From Vibrio spartinae (GTDB lineage: Bacteria > Pseudomonadota > Gammaproteobacteria > Enterobacterales > Vibrionaceae), in the NCBI RefSeq assembly GCF_024347135.1, contig NZ_AP024907.1:1851001-1915000 (forward strand): a stretch of 64,000 nt of DNA, read 5' to 3'. The notes under the pieces are model-generated. The model was given only the letters and a program-made list of their open reading frames with translations. It made no database searches and had not been told where the DNA came from. Both the position numbers and the translations under genes were made by a program. Numbering within the stretch: the stretch's first letter is position 1; every line of letters begins with the position of its first letter. This document shows, piece after piece, positions 17,384 through 27,661 of the stretch.

Positions 17384-18255
17384 GTCGATTACGCAGAAGT
17401 ATGTTATTTGTGCCGGGTGCGAATGCCGCAATGTTGAGTAATACGTTTATCTACAAGCCCGATGCGATTATGTTCGATCTTGAAGATTCGGTTTCATTAC
17501 GGGAAAAAGATACTGCGCGCATGTTGGTGTATCGTGCATTACAACATCCGTTATATCAGGATATAGAAACCGTTGTCCGGGTGAATCCGATTGACTCTAA
17601 ATTTGGTATCAATGATTTAAATGCCGTGGTCAGAGGTGGTGCGAATGTCGTCCGTCTTCCGAAAACCGATACTGCGCATGATGTGACGTTGATGGCGAAC
17701 CAAATTGAAGAAATTGAAAAAGCCTGCGGCCGTGCTGTCGGTAGTACTCAATTGTTGGCCGCGGTTGAAAGTGCCCAAGGGATCAACAATGCTGTCGAGA
17801 TCGCGCATAGTTCCCCTCGACTGATCGGGATCGCGCTGGGAGCGGAAGATTATGTTCGTGATTTGCGCACAAACCGCTCACCAGAAGGGACGGAACTCCT
17901 GTTTGCCCGATGTAGTATTCTTCAGGCTGCACGAGCTGCGGGGATTATGGCATTTGATACTGTCTATTCGGATGCGAACAATGAGGCCGGATTCCTTCAC
18001 GAGGCAGAACACATCAAACAGCTTGGATTTGATGGTAAGTCACTGATTAACCCACGCCAAATCGATCTACTTCACAATGTCTATGCACCGACCCAGAAAG
18101 AGGTCGATTATGCTTATGCCGTCATTGAAGCGGCTGAAGAAGCAGAGCAACAAGGGTTAGGGGTTGTGTCTCTCAACGGCAAAATGGTCGATAGCCCAAT
18201 CATTGAACGTGCACGCTGGACATTGCAACGTGCTGAATCTGGTATCAAACAATAG
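17380..18255 (+). CDS. citE: Citrate lyase beta subunit (citryl-ACP lyase)
   Basis: 291 residues from the ATG at 17380, which overlaps the citD stop; an in-frame upstream start inside citD is rejected because GGAG sits nine bases before 17380. Aldolase-barrel motifs of the HpcH/CitE family are present: [14 protein letters not shown], the acidic metal site [19 protein letters not shown], and [14 protein letters not shown]. CitE cleaves citryl-ACP to oxaloacetate and acetyl-ACP, using magnesium. Its catalytic pathway needs CitD and CitF, encoded on either side. Confidence 0.95.
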   Translation: MSRLRRSMLFVPGANAAMLSNTFIYKPDAIMFDLEDSVSLREKDTARMLVYRALQHPLYQDIETVVRVNPIDSKFGINDLNAVVRGGANVVRLPKTDTAHDVTLMANQIEEIEKACGRAVGSTQLLAAVESAQGINNAVEIAHSSPRLIGIALGAEDYVRDLRTNRSPEGTELLFARCSILQAARAAGIMAFDTVYSDANNEAGFLHEAEHIKQLGFDGKSLINPRQIDLLHNVYAPTQKEVDYAYAVIEAAEEAEQQGLGVVSLNGKMVDSPIIERARWTLQRAESGIKQ

Positions 18256-18266
18256 AAGGCAGTGTT

Positions 18267-19793
18267 ATGAGTGTCAGTACGTTAAATAATCCAATTTCGC
18301 TTGATGAACTGGAAATCCATTCATTAACGCCTTATACAAGAGCCAATGCAATCACACCGCATCTGGTTGAAGAACGATTTAAAAAGGGAAGAAAACTCAA
18401 AAGTTCACTTGAACAGGCGATTAAAGAGTTAGGTTTGGCTGATGGTATGACGATTTCTTTCCATCATGCATTTCGTGGTGGTGATAAGACCATCAATGCT
18501 GTCATGGAAGTGATTGCCAAAATGGGGTTCAAAGACTTAACTTTAGCTTCCAGCTCTTTGACGTCGATTCATGCACCATTAATTGAACATATCCGCAATG
18601 GTGTTGTGCGTAAAATTTATACCTCCGGGGTACGGGGTGAGCTTGCTGAAGAGATCTCCCGAGGATTGCTGAAAGAACCAGTTCATATTCATTCGCATGG
18701 CGGACGGGTTCACTTAGTCCAAAGTGGTGAAGTTCATATCGATTTCGCATTTATTGGGGTTCCTTGTAGTGATGAGTTTGGGAATGCAAATGGTGTGCAA
18801 GGCAAGTCCCGTTGCGGTTCTCTAGGTTATGCACAGATAGATGCACAATATGCGGATCGAGTGATTATCCTGACGGAATCAATGGTTGATTATCCGAACT
18901 CACCTGCCTCAATTCGTCAGGACTGCGTTGATGCCGTTATACAGGTTGCAGAAGTCGGTGACCCAGATAAAATCGGGGGTGATGCAACGCGAATGACCTC
19001 CAATCCGCGTGAGTTACTGATTGCGAAACATGCGGCTGAGGTTATCGAACACTCTGGTTATTTTAAGTCTGGGTTCTCCTTGCAGACGGGCTCCGGTGGT
19101 GCATCTCTTGCGGTGACGCGTTTCCTGAAAGATAAGATGATCAAGCAAAATATTGTGGCATCTTTCGGTCTTGGTGGAATTACAGCCACGATGGTTGATT
19201 TACATGAGCAAGGTTTGATTGAAACATTACTGGATGTCCAGTGTTTTGATTTGGTCGCCGCTGAGTCTTTATCCCGTAACCCGAACCATCATGAAATTTC
19301 AGCCAATGAATACGCCAACCCTTCCTCAAAAGGGGCCGTGGTTGATCGACTTGATGTCGTGATTCTCAGCGCTTTAGAAATTGATATGCAATTTAATGTC
19401 AATGTGATTACCGGCTCCGATGGGGTGATCCGTGGTGCCTCTGGTGGTCATTGTGATACTGCCGCCGCAGCGAATTTAACGGTTGTTGTTGCACCATTGG
19501 TCCGGGGACGAATTCCGACGGTTGTTGAGCGAGTCACAAATGTCGTGACACCGGGAGCATCGGTTGACGTGTTGGTCACTGATCATGGTATTGCTGTGAA
19601 TCCGAGACGTGAAGACCTGATCGAACGACTCAATGCGCTTTCAATCCCGGTTTATTCTATCGATGCATTGCAGGCTCGAGCTGAATTAATTACGGGTAAG
19701 CCCGAACCCATTCAATTTACTGACAGAACGATTGCCTTTGTGCGGTATCGGGATGGTTCTGTCATTGATGTGATTAAAGAGGTTGCTCAATGA
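18267..19793 (+). CDS. citF: Citrate lyase alpha subunit (citrate:acetyl-ACP transferase)
   Basis: 508 residues, usual for CitF (about 505-510). A CoA-transferase-like fold: the N-terminal GMTISFHHAFRGGDKTIN, central HSHGGRVHLVQSGE and FIGVPCSDEFGNANG, then GSGGASLAVTRFL and the C-terminal GASGGHCDTAAAANL. CitF swaps acetate for citrate on the acyl carrier. It lies 11 bases after citE and overlaps citX by four bases (ATGA). No frame damage is seen. Confidence 0.95.
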   Translation: MSVSTLNNPISLDELEIHSLTPYTRANAITPHLVEERFKKGRKLKSSLEQAIKELGLADGMTISFHHAFRGGDKTINAVMEVIAKMGFKDLTLASSSLTSIHAPLIEHIRNGVVRKIYTSGVRGELAEEISRGLLKEPVHIHSHGGRVHLVQSGEVHIDFAFIGVPCSDEFGNANGVQGKSRCGSLGYAQIDAQYADRVIILTESMVDYPNSPASIRQDCVDAVIQVAEVGDPDKIGGDATRMTSNPRELLIAKHAAEVIEHSGYFKSGFSLQTGSGGASLAVTRFLKDKMIKQNIVASFGLGGITATMVDLHEQGLIETLLDVQCFDLVAAESLSRNPNHHEISANEYANPSSKGAVVDRLDVVILSALEIDMQFNVNVITGSDGVIRGASGGHCDTAAAANLTVVVAPLVRGRIPTVVERVTNVVTPGASVDVLVTDHGIAVNPRREDLIERLNALSIPVYSIDALQARAELITGKPEPIQFTDRTIAFVRYRDGSVIDVIKEVAQ

Positions 19794-20329
19794 CACCGAT
19801 AATAGAAGAAACACCCGTTCATTTGTGCGAGCTACTTGCGTGTAAAGAACACCGAGCAAAAACGCAATTATCATGGTTGAGAACTTACGGGGTCCCTTTG
19901 GTTTCGTTTAGCATCAATATGCCGGGCCCCGTCAAACTGAATCCAATCAGTGAACAAATTTTTGCTCAGGGATTAGCGGCACTGGAAGCGACTTGTCATG
20001 AGCAGGGCTGGACACTCATCGCACAGCAAATTCATCATGAGAAAACGGGACCAGAGGGCATATTTGCAGTGCAAGGGGTGAGTGCATCGATACTCAAAAA
20101 GCAGATGATGCACATTGAAAAGACGCATCCGGTCGGGCGATTGATGGACTTAGATGTGATTGATAAGCAAGGTAAAAGCATTAGTCGTAAAGCTTATCAA
20201 ATCGGGCGAAGGAAATGCTTAATCTGTCAGGAAGATGCGGTCATCTGTGCTCGCTCCCGTCGGCATCCGCTTCAGGAGCTTTTGACGAAGATAGAGGAAA
20301 TGGCTCATGCAGATGAGTGCTGTCATTAA
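19790..20329 (+). CDS. citX: Apo-citrate lyase phosphoribosyl-dephospho-CoA transferase CitX
   Basis: 179 residues (family about 180). Characteristic regions are LSWLRTYGVPLVSFSINMPGPVK, THPVGRLMDLDVID (with the paired aspartates expected for metal-assisted nucleotidyl transfer) and RKCLICQEDAVICARSRRH. CitX moves the triphosphoribosyl-dephospho-CoA group made by CitG onto CitD Ser14. The start overlaps citF by four bases and the end overlaps citG by 23 bases. It is a separate gene here, not fused to citG as in some bacteria. Confidence 0.93.
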   Translation: MTPIIEETPVHLCELLACKEHRAKTQLSWLRTYGVPLVSFSINMPGPVKLNPISEQIFAQGLAALEATCHEQGWTLIAQQIHHEKTGPEGIFAVQGVSASILKKQMMHIEKTHPVGRLMDLDVIDKQGKSISRKAYQIGRRKCLICQEDAVICARSRRHPLQELLTKIEEMAHADECCH

Positions 20330-21272
20330 CTTGCTGTTTGACCCGAGTCTGAGTCCAGCAGATGCTGAAAATATCGATGTGTTACCTTGTCACACTAAAG
20401 ATCAGGTTCCTTTCGATCAATTTGTCGGTCATCTGGCTTATCATGCCATGATGCTAGAGGTTCATTTAACACCGAAACCGGGGCTGGTTGATACTGTGAA
20501 TCAAGGCGCCCACCATGATATGGATCTGGCGTTGTTTGTTCACAGTGCTGAAGTGCTTGCACCATACATGATTGGTTTTGTTCGAGCGGGCTGGTTGCAT
20601 CACCACCAACCGCTCTCGTCTCTTTTAGCGGAATTACGGCCGATTGGGATTGATGCTGAAGTTGCTATGTTTCAAGCAACTTCGGGTGTCAATACCCATA
20701 AAGGGATGATCTTTTCCATGGGGATCATTTGTGGCGTCGTTGGCTGGCTGCAAGCCAATCAACGGAATATGAGTGCGTGCGCTATCAGTGATGCTGTGAG
20801 TCAGTGTTGTCAACATCTCGTTTGGGATGAACTTCAGGAAATAGAACGTCGGGCACCGGTGACACAAGGTGAAAAACTCTATCAACAATATGGCGTGACC
20901 GGTGCAAGAGGAGAAGCAGCATCGGGTTTTGAGACGGTCATGGTACATGCGTTGCCTGCCTATCAGTCGGCTATCGCGCAAGGGGTCTCGACAGAGCAAG
21001 CGCTATGGCAGACACTGCTGGTTTTGATGGCTCACAATCAGGATACGAATTTACTTTCCCGTGGGGGAATGACCGGATTGCTGTATGTTCAGCAATATGC
21101 GTCTAGCCTACTGGCGTCAGGGGGAATTGCTCATCCTGATATCGAAATGGCATTAAATCAGTTTGACCGTTGTTTGATCGAACGACATCTTAGTCCGGGG
21201 GGCAGCGCGGATTTACTGGCTGTGACTTGGCTGATGGCAGAATTGGAGAAACTATTTTCCCCAATCGATTAA
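20307..21272 (+). CDS. citG: Triphosphoribosyl-dephospho-CoA synthase CitG
   Basis: 321 residues, slightly longer than E. coli CitG (about 290) owing to an N-terminal segment. Family motifs: LTPKPGLVDTVNQGAHHDMD, ATSGVNTHKGMIFSMG, GARGEAASGFETV and HNQDTNLLSRGG. It makes the citrate lyase prosthetic-group precursor from ATP and dephospho-CoA. GAGGAA eight bases before ATG 20307 favours that start over the ATG two codons later. Last gene of the operon; a clear terminator follows. Confidence 0.94.
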   Translation: MQMSAVINLLFDPSLSPADAENIDVLPCHTKDQVPFDQFVGHLAYHAMMLEVHLTPKPGLVDTVNQGAHHDMDLALFVHSAEVLAPYMIGFVRAGWLHHHQPLSSLLAELRPIGIDAEVAMFQATSGVNTHKGMIFSMGIICGVVGWLQANQRNMSACAISDAVSQCCQHLVWDELQEIERRAPVTQGEKLYQQYGVTGARGEAASGFETVMVHALPAYQSAIAQGVSTEQALWQTLLVLMAHNQDTNLLSRGGMTGLLYVQQYASSLLASGGIAHPDIEMALNQFDRCLIERHLSPGGSADLLAVTWLMAELEKLFSPID

Positions 21273-21337
21273 GGATATGACGTTTTCGTCATTAATTGGG
21301 TCGAAAGCGGCTTCAAAACAATTTGGTGGTACTTTTT

Positions 21338-21373
21338 ACTTCGGTAGATGACTGTCGCTACCGAAGTTTTTTT
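21338..21373 (+). terminator. Rho-independent terminator of citCDEFXG
   Basis: 10-bp arms ACTTCGGTAG/CTACCGAAGT, a ten-base loop and a run of seven T, 66 bases after the citG stop. Confidence 0.88.
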
Positions 21374-21525
21374 ATTGGTGCATTATCAACAACTCGTTGT
21401 GAAATACACCGTTTTATCCGGGAAGTAATGAAACGTATTTTGTATGGCGTTTCTGACTGAGCATTGCTCAGGTGGTGACACAACATACGTTTCATGCTGG
21501 TTGGATTCAATGAATCAATCGTTTA

Positions 21526-23178
21526 CTATTTTCCTAAATCGAAATATTTCACCAAGTCATCCAACTGCTGGGAAACATTATGCAGATGGGCGCTGGCATC
21601 TGTCAGTTGCTCAGAAAGCTTCGTTGTCTCATCAGTGAGCATACTAATATCTTCGATATTTTCACCTAACTCTGCCACGACAGACGATTGTTCTTCAGTC
21701 GCTGCCGCATTTTGGGTATTTTGATCATTTAACTGATGGATATGTTGATTAACTTCCTGTAGTGAATCACTGGTCGCCGTTGCATGCTCTACCACAAGCT
21801 GGCTTTTATCCTTCCCGAGTTGCATTGCGGAGACTGCGTGAGATGACTCATGGCGTAATTTTTCGATGACTTCCTGAATTTCATCGGTCGATGCGGCTGA
21901 GCGAGTCGCAAGATTACGCACTTCATCAGCCACAACGGCAAATCCACGACCTTGTTCACCTGCTCTCGCAGCTTCAATCGCAGCATTGAGTGCGAGTAGG
22001 TTAGTCTGTTCCGAAATCCCGCGAATCGTATCCAGTATGGTGCTGATATCATCCACTTGGTGACTGAGTGATTGGACGACATCACTTGATTGATTCAAGG
22101 TCTCAGTCAGCGCTTCAATCTCTTGCTGTGCCCGCATCACTATCTGATTACTCTCTGATGTCTGTTGCGTGGCTTGATGCGCTGTTTCAGCAGCGCTGGC
22201 AGCATTCGAAGCGATTTCACTGACGGTACTGCCCATTTCAGTAATCGCTGTCGCGACCTGAATAATCCTCTCACTCTGACGGGTACAGTTGTTATGAGTC
22301 AGGTTGGATTGTTTAGCTACATTCTGTGCGGTTGTTGCAAGTTCTCTGGCATTACTGGATACGTCCTGTATTGAATGATGAACTTTCTCGATAAAGCGAT
22401 TAAAACTTTCGGCAATTTGGCTAATTTCATCCTGACCTGTGAGCGTGATTCGTGTATGTAGCGCAAGATTGTTCGCTGCATAAGTGATTGAGCTTTTAAG
22501 AGAGTCAACTCGTTTTCTGAGTTGGATGACGATCCATGTAGACACGACAATCGAGGCAAGCAAACCGAGAGAAATGGTAATGAGCATCATTCGCTGAGCC
22601 TGATGGTATGTATCAATGCTGATTTGATTGTGTTTGCGGGCTTGCTCAAGTAGGGTATCGAGTAATTTGGCCGATGCTTTACGCGTGACATTGTAATAGC
22701 CGGCATAGCGAGTTTTATAGATTTCTCGGGCACCTTCCAGATCATTTTTACGCAAAGCTTCTAGTAATGGTGTGATTGCCTGAGTGATCATCTCTTCATA
22801 ATCTTTTTGCAGCTTAAGAGAATCACGCTTTATGTTCGGATCAACCTGAGCATCTACGGCAAGCTGCATCGCCTGGCGCATTCCAGGGATGTCTTCTTTA
22901 TATGCTTCTTTCACGCGGGTCTGAATCCCTTTTTTATCTCTCAGAGAGGTATCTTGCATCAGCATCATATCGATACCGACTCGCATTCTTGGAATCCGAG
23001 ACGCAGCCTCAGCCATTGCCCGTAGAGGTTCAGCCGTATTGACATAGAGCTGTTCGGATTGATATTGAATACTTGCCGTCTTTTGGAGGCTATTGATACC
23101 AACCAAAATGAGCGCCAGACAAGGAATTGCCACAGCAATGACCAGCCGTAATTTTAAGGTGAGACGGTTTTGAAACAT
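21526..23178 (-). CDS. Methyl-accepting chemotaxis protein (four-helix-bundle sensor)
   Basis: 550 residues. Helix 1 at about 10-31; helical periplasmic four-helix-bundle (4HB_MCP) ligand domain to about 185, with charged heptad-like runs; helix 2 at about 192-215; HAMP about 215-265; then a long cytoplasmic coiled coil with the conserved hairpin tip [20 protein letters not shown] and [18 protein letters not shown]. It should signal through CheW/CheA to the flagellum. The ligand is unknown. AGGAAA precedes the start. It stands alone between the citrate cluster and rlmI, so a link to citrate taxis is possible but only positional. Confidence 0.92.
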   Translation of the reverse strand: MFQNRLTLKLRLVIAVAIPCLALILVGINSLQKTASIQYQSEQLYVNTAEPLRAMAEAASRIPRMRVGIDMMLMQDTSLRDKKGIQTRVKEAYKEDIPGMRQAMQLAVDAQVDPNIKRDSLKLQKDYEEMITQAITPLLEALRKNDLEGAREIYKTRYAGYYNVTRKASAKLLDTLLEQARKHNQISIDTYHQAQRMMLITISLGLLASIVVSTWIVIQLRKRVDSLKSSITYAANNLALHTRITLTGQDEISQIAESFNRFIEKVHHSIQDVSSNARELATTAQNVAKQSNLTHNNCTRQSERIIQVATAITEMGSTVSEIASNAASAAETAHQATQQTSESNQIVMRAQQEIEALTETLNQSSDVVQSLSHQVDDISTILDTIRGISEQTNLLALNAAIEAARAGEQGRGFAVVADEVRNLATRSAASTDEIQEVIEKLRHESSHAVSAMQLGKDKSQLVVEHATATSDSLQEVNQHIHQLNDQNTQNAAATEEQSSVVAELGENIEDISMLTDETTKLSEQLTDASAHLHNVSQQLDDLVKYFDLGK

Positions 23179-23601
23179 TCGCGTTTCCTACTAAATGAAA
23201 TCAAGTTCAAGTGATGGAAGGTCGGTACCCTAAAGAAATCATGTTGATTGGGTTCAATCTTGTTTTCACAAAATGAATCACTGGATACGTCAATTTCCGG
23301 TAGTTATCAATATAGTTGGTTTTATATGATCTATGTATAGGTGCCAACTGTTACATAATTTATTGTTTTGTAAAATAAAATCAAAAAAACACTGATGGTG
23401 ATTGAAATCTTTATCTTATTTTAATTAGGTTATAAACATTCGTTAGTCAATACCAGAATATTTATTTTTGCTGGCATTTATGTTGAAAAAATATGAAGTG
23501 ATATCTCATTTTGGGCTCATCACCACCCATTTGGTTACCAATAGAACTAGAACTTATTTTTTACCATTGAAAAACAGTGTGATTCATGCGGAGAGAAAGG
23601 A
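23179..23601. other. Intergenic region upstream of the MCP gene (no gene)
   Basis: About 420 AT-rich bases between the rlmI terminator and the MCP start, both on the minus strand. It must contain the MCP promoter. I find no clear sigma-28 consensus, palindrome or small ORF with a ribosome-binding site. Confidence 0.5.
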
Positions 23602-23628
23602 TGAGTAGGAATAGAGCATTCCTACTCA
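23602..23628 (-). terminator. Probable terminator of rlmI
   Basis: Perfect 11-bp arms TGAGTAGGAAT/ATTCCTACTCA with a five-base loop, eight bases after the rlmI stop. The minus-strand tail is CCTTTCTCT, a pyrimidine but imperfect U-tract. Confidence 0.6.
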
Positions 23629-23635
23629 GAGTGTT

Positions 23636-24829
23636 TTACAGCACCTTACAGGCGAGTCCTTTGAGATAGAAGCCTTCCGGATAGGCTGAGTCGATGGGAT
23701 GATCGGCTGCCTGGCTGAAACGTTCGACAAACTTGACACTTCGGCCGGCATCCAGTGCTGCATCCGCGATAATTTTCTGAAATAGCATTTGATCCATGAG
23801 ACCAGAACAGGAGTAGGTGAGTAACGTTCCTCCGGGTCTGAGAATCTGCATCGCTAACATGTTAATGTCTTTATATCCTCGGCAGGCGCCATTCAGCTGT
23901 GCTTTCGACTCGGCAAACTTTGGCGGATCCATAATGACAACATCAAATTGGGTGCCTTGATCGCGGTACTCGCGCAATAATTTGAAGACATCAGCGTTCA
24001 GAAAAACAGCCCGTTTTTTAGAGGTATCGAACTGATTTAATTGAGCATTCGTCTTTGCAGTGTCGAGAGCCGGTTGGGATACATCAGCATTGATAACGCG
24101 TTTCGCGCCACCTTTCAGTGCATAGAGTCCGAAACCACCGGTATAGGAAAAGCAATTCAGTACTTCTTTATTCTCAACATATTTCATGGCGTGTAAGCGG
24201 CTGTCCCGTTGATCCAGATAGAAGCCGGTTTTATGTCCATTGACGATATCAACGCTGATTTTTATGCCATTCTCTTCAATCACCACGGGGGCTATCGGTC
24301 GATCACCATGTAACACTCCGACTTGTTCTTGTAACCCTTCTTTTTTACGCACGGCAACATCTGAACGCTCATAAATATGACATTCGGGGAAGCAAGTTTT
24401 AAGGGCTTCGACAAGTAAGGTTTTTGAGAACTCGGCTGCGGCACTCAATACCTGACAGACCAGGTAATCCCCGTATCTGTCAATGGTGATGCCCGGTAAA
24501 CCATCAGACTCAGCAGCAATGAGACGGTAACCCGTTAACTGACCTTGCTGAATGACGGGCTCTCTCAGTTGTTGTGCCTGACGGATACGTTGGATGAAAA
24601 AATCGGTATCAATATCGGTCGGTTCAAAGCTCCAGACTCGGGCCCGAATTTGTGATTGTGGCGAAAAACCGGCTTTCGCCAGCCACTTCCCGTTGTGGCT
24701 ATAGACATCAACAGTCTGACCTGAAACGGGCTCACCTTTCACGTGTTCGATTGCTCGGGAGAAAATCCAAGGATGGTGGCGAAGGAGAGATTTGTCACGC
24801 CCTTTGGCGAGATAGATAGCGGCTGTCAT
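23636..24829 (-). CDS. rlmI: 23S rRNA m5C1962 methyltransferase RlmI
   Basis: 397 residues from ATG 24829 ([21 protein letters not shown]), nearly the E. coli length of 396. The frame is open for 46 more codons but those residues look non-coding. N-terminal PUA domain (about 1-75), then the SAM domain: [14 protein letters not shown] (motif I), [22 protein letters not shown] (motif IV) and [10 protein letters not shown] with the candidate catalytic cysteine. It methylates C1962 of 23S rRNA. acyP, tusE and yccA follow, as in E. coli. Confidence 0.93.
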   Translation of the reverse strand: MTAAIYLAKGRDKSLLRHHPWIFSRAIEHVKGEPVSGQTVDVYSHNGKWLAKAGFSPQSQIRARVWSFEPTDIDTDFFIQRIRQAQQLREPVIQQGQLTGYRLIAAESDGLPGITIDRYGDYLVCQVLSAAAEFSKTLLVEALKTCFPECHIYERSDVAVRKKEGLQEQVGVLHGDRPIAPVVIEENGIKISVDIVNGHKTGFYLDQRDSRLHAMKYVENKEVLNCFSYTGGFGLYALKGGAKRVINADVSQPALDTAKTNAQLNQFDTSKKRAVFLNADVFKLLREYRDQGTQFDVVIMDPPKFAESKAQLNGACRGYKDINMLAMQILRPGGTLLTYSCSGLMDQMLFQKIIADAALDAGRSVKFVERFSQAADHPIDSAYPEGFYLKGLACKVL

Positions 24830-25054
24830 AGATATATTCTGTAGCTTGAAAAACGGTATTGTCGATGATGTGAGGGGGAAAAGCAATTGATTGAGGTATT
24901 GAGATTTTGGACGGTAAGGTGTTTTGAATGGCGAATTATTGTTCAGCGTGAGTGTGGTATCTCTCACAATCGATAGGAATTTGGATATACTACCGTTATG
25001 AGCGAATCATCATTGCTTGATGAATTTTCTGATGCGAAAGAGGAGAAGCTGAAT

Positions 25055-25333
25055 ATGTCACAGAAGAGAGAAATCTTTACGGTGAAAGGTGTTGTCCAAG
25101 GGGTTGGTTTTCGTTATTACACCTCGCATCAGGGGTTGAAATTAGGGCTGACCGGTTATGCGAAAAATTTGCATAACGGTGATGTGGAGGTTGTGGCCTG
25201 TGGTGAGGCAGAGCAACTGGAATTATTTTATCAATGGCTCCATGAAGGTTCACCGGCAGCGCGCGTCGAAGCGGTTATGCGCAATGACTTTCATGGTGAG
25301 CAGTCATTTCGGGGTTTTTCAATCCATTCATAA
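25055..25333 (+). CDS. acyP: Acylphosphatase
   Basis: 92 residues from ATG 25055, the same length as E. coli YccX; GAGGAG lies nine bases before it. The longer frame from 24998 is not supported. Active-site motif VVQGVGFRYYT contains the arginine that binds the acyl phosphate, and TGYAKNLHNGDVEVVACG holds the conserved asparagine (NLHNGDV). It hydrolyses acyl phosphates such as acetyl phosphate. It is divergent from rlmI and convergent with tusE; a set of short repeats begins inside its last codons. Confidence 0.93.
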   Translation: MSQKREIFTVKGVVQGVGFRYYTSHQGLKLGLTGYAKNLHNGDVEVVACGEAEQLELFYQWLHEGSPAARVEAVMRNDFHGEQSFRGFSIHS

Positions 25334-25410
25334 GTACAATCCATTTATGAGTACAATTTGATTTATGAGTACAATCCATTCATGAATACAGTTTGATTTA
25401 TAAGTACAAT
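25324..25410. repeat. Five alternating 17/18-bp repeats after acyP
   Basis: Units at 25324-25340, 25341-25357, 25358-25375, 25376-25392 and 25393-25410. Odd-type units read CCATTTATGAGTACAAT, alternate ones TTGATTTATGAGTACAAT, giving a 35-bp higher-order period with a few substitutions. The first unit includes the last three acyP codons and its stop. Confidence 0.85.
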
Positions 25411-25466
25411 TTGGGGCCTGAATGTGGATAGTATTGAATATTCACAGACCTGAGCGCGTGATTATC

Positions 25467-25796
25467 TCACAGGCATTTTGCCGGTTTTGGCAGCCCTGCC
25501 AGTTTAGTTGCTTGCTTGGCCGGCCCTTTACGGAACAGCTTAAATAGATACTTGCTATTCCCTTTTTCCGGGCCATGGGCCTTTTCCATCGCCTTGACCA
25601 ACATGCGAATGGCAGGTGAGGTATTGTATTCTTCGTAGAACGCTCTGACAAAGTGAATGACTTCCAGATGCGATGCCGTCAATTCGATCCCTTCTGATTC
25701 AGCCAGCAGTGGGATCATCCCTGCTTGCCATTGTGTGTGATCAAGTAAATAACCTTCGCTGTCGGTTTCAATCATTTGACCATTATATTCGAACAT
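25467..25796 (-). CDS. tusE: Sulfur relay protein TusE (DsrC-like)
   Basis: 109 residues, family length. Typical opening [14 protein letters not shown], then [32 protein letters not shown], and the penultimate Cys108 in KPAKCL that accepts persulfide from TusD in the TusBCD complex. TusE passes sulfur to MnmA for tRNA 2-thiouridine at the wobble position. It lies between acyP and yccA as in E. coli, but on the opposite strand from acyP. Confidence 0.94.
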   Translation of the reverse strand: MFEYNGQMIETDSEGYLLDHTQWQAGMIPLLAESEGIELTASHLEVIHFVRAFYEEYNTSPAIRMLVKAMEKAHGPEKGNSKYLFKLFRKGPAKQATKLAGLPKPAKCL

Positions 25797-25894
25797 AAAT
25801 GCTGTATTGCCTCATAGATTTGAACGCGGTAAGAGTAGCGGAGTGCTTGTGATGACACAATCATTGTTACAGAAAAAGATGTGCGGAAAACAGA

Positions 25895-25919
25895 AAAAAG
25901 CCCGGATACCGGGCTTTTT
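25895..25919. terminator. Bidirectional terminator below yccA
   Basis: AAAAAGCCCGG-ATA-CCGGGCTTTTT: perfect 11-bp arms that give a U-run on both strands. On the minus strand it ends yccA (stop at 25979) before tusE. Confidence 0.88.
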
Positions 25920-25978
25920 CTTTACTTTTTATTCAGAGCATCGTAGTTCATAACATTGTTGTCAGAACGCTCTGGCGT

Positions 25979-26641
25979 TTAATCGTCGTTCATGAAACCC
26001 AGAATACTCAGCAGGCTGATGAACAGGTTATAGATTGAAACATACAGCGTAATCGTTGCAGAGATGTAGTTGGTTTCTCCACCGCGGACAATTTGTTGAG
26101 TGGTCAGCAAAATCGCACCGGTTGAGAACAACACGAACAGTCCACTCATTGCCAGATACAGGGCTGGGAGTTGCAGGAAGATATTCGCTACAAATCCGAC
26201 GAGCAGAACGACAAAACCAGCTAACAGCATTCCGGACAGGAATGAAAGGTCACGTTTGGTGGTCAGTGCATAAGCGGAAGCCGCCATAAAGGTAAGGGCT
26301 GTACCACCGAGCGCTGTTAAAACCAGATCACCGAGACCGGCGCTGATATATGCGTTCAGGATCGGGCCTAGTGTATAACCGAGGAAACCTGTAAACAGGA
26401 AGGTGAATACTAACCCCATACTGTTATCGCGGTTCTTCTCAGTCAGGAACAGTAAGCCATAGAAGCCGACCAGCATAATGATCAATCCTGGAGACGGAAG
26501 GTTCATCGCCATGGAAACGCCAGCAACAAGAGCAGACCACAACAGTGTCATCCCTAATAGCGCATAGGTGTTTCTTAACACTTTGTTTGTTTGAAGTGCA
26601 CTATCTAATGTCGATGTGCGTGAATACATAGGACGGTTCAT
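25979..26641 (-). CDS. yccA: Bax inhibitor-1/YccA family inner-membrane protein
   Basis: 220 residues with seven hydrophobic helices (for example NTYALLGMTLLWSALVAGVS, FTFLFTGFLGYTLGP and LYLAMSGLFVLFSTGAILL) and a charged C-terminus GFMNDD. In E. coli YccA is a substrate and modulator of the FtsH membrane protease and protects SecY under jamming stress; that function is inferred by family. GAGGAAGCGT precedes the ATG. Own terminator downstream. Confidence 0.92.
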   Translation of the reverse strand: MNRPMYSRTSTLDSALQTNKVLRNTYALLGMTLLWSALVAGVSMAMNLPSPGLIIMLVGFYGLLFLTEKNRDNSMGLVFTFLFTGFLGYTLGPILNAYISAGLGDLVLTALGGTALTFMAASAYALTTKRDLSFLSGMLLAGFVVLLVGFVANIFLQLPALYLAMSGLFVLFSTGAILLTTQQIVRGGETNYISATITLYVSIYNLFISLLSILGFMNDD

Positions 26642-26828
26642 ACGCTTCCTCGTATAGTGATTGTCTATTACTAATTAAGACTCTATATGGGGGTAAAAGT
26701 TCTCATCTTCAACCCTCATGGAATACTATGACCTTATCTTAGTCAAAAATGAACTGCAATACCGTGATGAAGTTGTAACACAATTTTTCTGATGAGAAAC
26801 AAATGTTAACTTTGGGAGCCTTTGGTGG

Positions 26829-26856
26829 TGAAAACAAGGCACAGACGTGCCTTGTT
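26829..26856 (-). terminator. Terminator of the aapJQMP operon
   Basis: Perfect 10-bp arms AACAAGGCAC/GTGCCTTGTT, four-base loop, UUUUC on the minus strand, 24 bases past the aapP stop. Confidence 0.8.
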
Positions 26857-26880
26857 CGTGAAAGACGCATTTTGGGAGCA

Positions 26881-27642
26881 TTAATGCTGCAAAATCTGCG
26901 CAAGGAAGTTTTGGGTACGATCTGACTGGGGATTGGCAAAGAAATCTTGTGGGTTATTTTCTTCAATAATTTCACCTGCGTCCATGAATATGACTCGGTC
27001 TGCCACTTCTTTGGCAAATCCCATTTCGTGGGTGACACACAGCATGGTCATGCCTTCCTCTGCCAGTTCAACCATAACATCCAAGACTTCTCTGACCATT
27101 TCCGGATCCAAAGCAGATGTCGGTTCATCAAACAGCATAATATGAGGATTCATGCACAGTGAGCGGGCTATCGCCACTCGTTGTTGCTGTCCTCCGGACA
27201 ATTGGCCCGGATATTTCTTGGCCTGATTGGGGATCTTGACGCGTTCCAGATATTTCATCGCAATGGCTTCCGCTTCTTCTTTTGGCATTTTCTTCACCCA
27301 GATTGGCGCTAGCGTACAGTTTTCCAGCACCGTTAAGTGAGGAAAAAGATTAAAATGCTGAAAGCACATACCGACCTGACGACGAACGGCTTCGATATCT
27401 TTTAAATCTTCAGTGAGTTCATGACCTGCGACGACGATTTGACCTTTCTGATGTTCTTCGAGCCGGTTAATGCAACGAATCATGGTCGATTTACCGGAGC
27501 CGGAAGGACCACAGACGACGATGCGTTCACCTTTGGTCACATTCAGGTTAATGTTCTTTAATACATGGAATTCACCGTACCATTTGTTCATGTCCTTAAT
27601 TTGGATCACGGCTTCTTTATCTTGAGTATTTTGTAGCGTCAT
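26881..27642 (-). CDS. aapP: General L-amino acid ABC transporter, ATP-binding subunit
   Basis: 253 residues. Walker [10 protein letters not shown] (45-53), Q-loop [10 protein letters not shown], signature LSGGQQQR (148-155), Walker B MLFDEP (169-174), and the switch histidine in CVTHEMGFA. The sequence belongs to the polar amino-acid uptake class (GltL/GlnQ/AapP). It powers AapQM. The start is preceded by AAGGAA, 19 bases after the aapM stop. Confidence 0.94.
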   Translation of the reverse strand: MTLQNTQDKEAVIQIKDMNKWYGEFHVLKNINLNVTKGERIVVCGPSGSGKSTMIRCINRLEEHQKGQIVVAGHELTEDLKDIEAVRRQVGMCFQHFNLFPHLTVLENCTLAPIWVKKMPKEEAEAIAMKYLERVKIPNQAKKYPGQLSGGQQQRVAIARSLCMNPHIMLFDEPTSALDPEMVREVLDVMVELAEEGMTMLCVTHEMGFAKEVADRVIFMDAGEIIEENNPQDFFANPQSDRTQNFLAQILQH

Positions 27643-27661
27643 AATACGTTCCTTGAAATTT

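Noticed and set aside
24830..24967. 46-residue N-terminal extension of RlmI
   Set aside because: RlmI from ATG 24829 has the exact family length; the extension is polar, repetitive and without a start signal.
25324..25410. Possible CRISPR array
   Set aside because: Units are contiguous with no spacers, are only 17-18 bp, and no cas genes are nearby.
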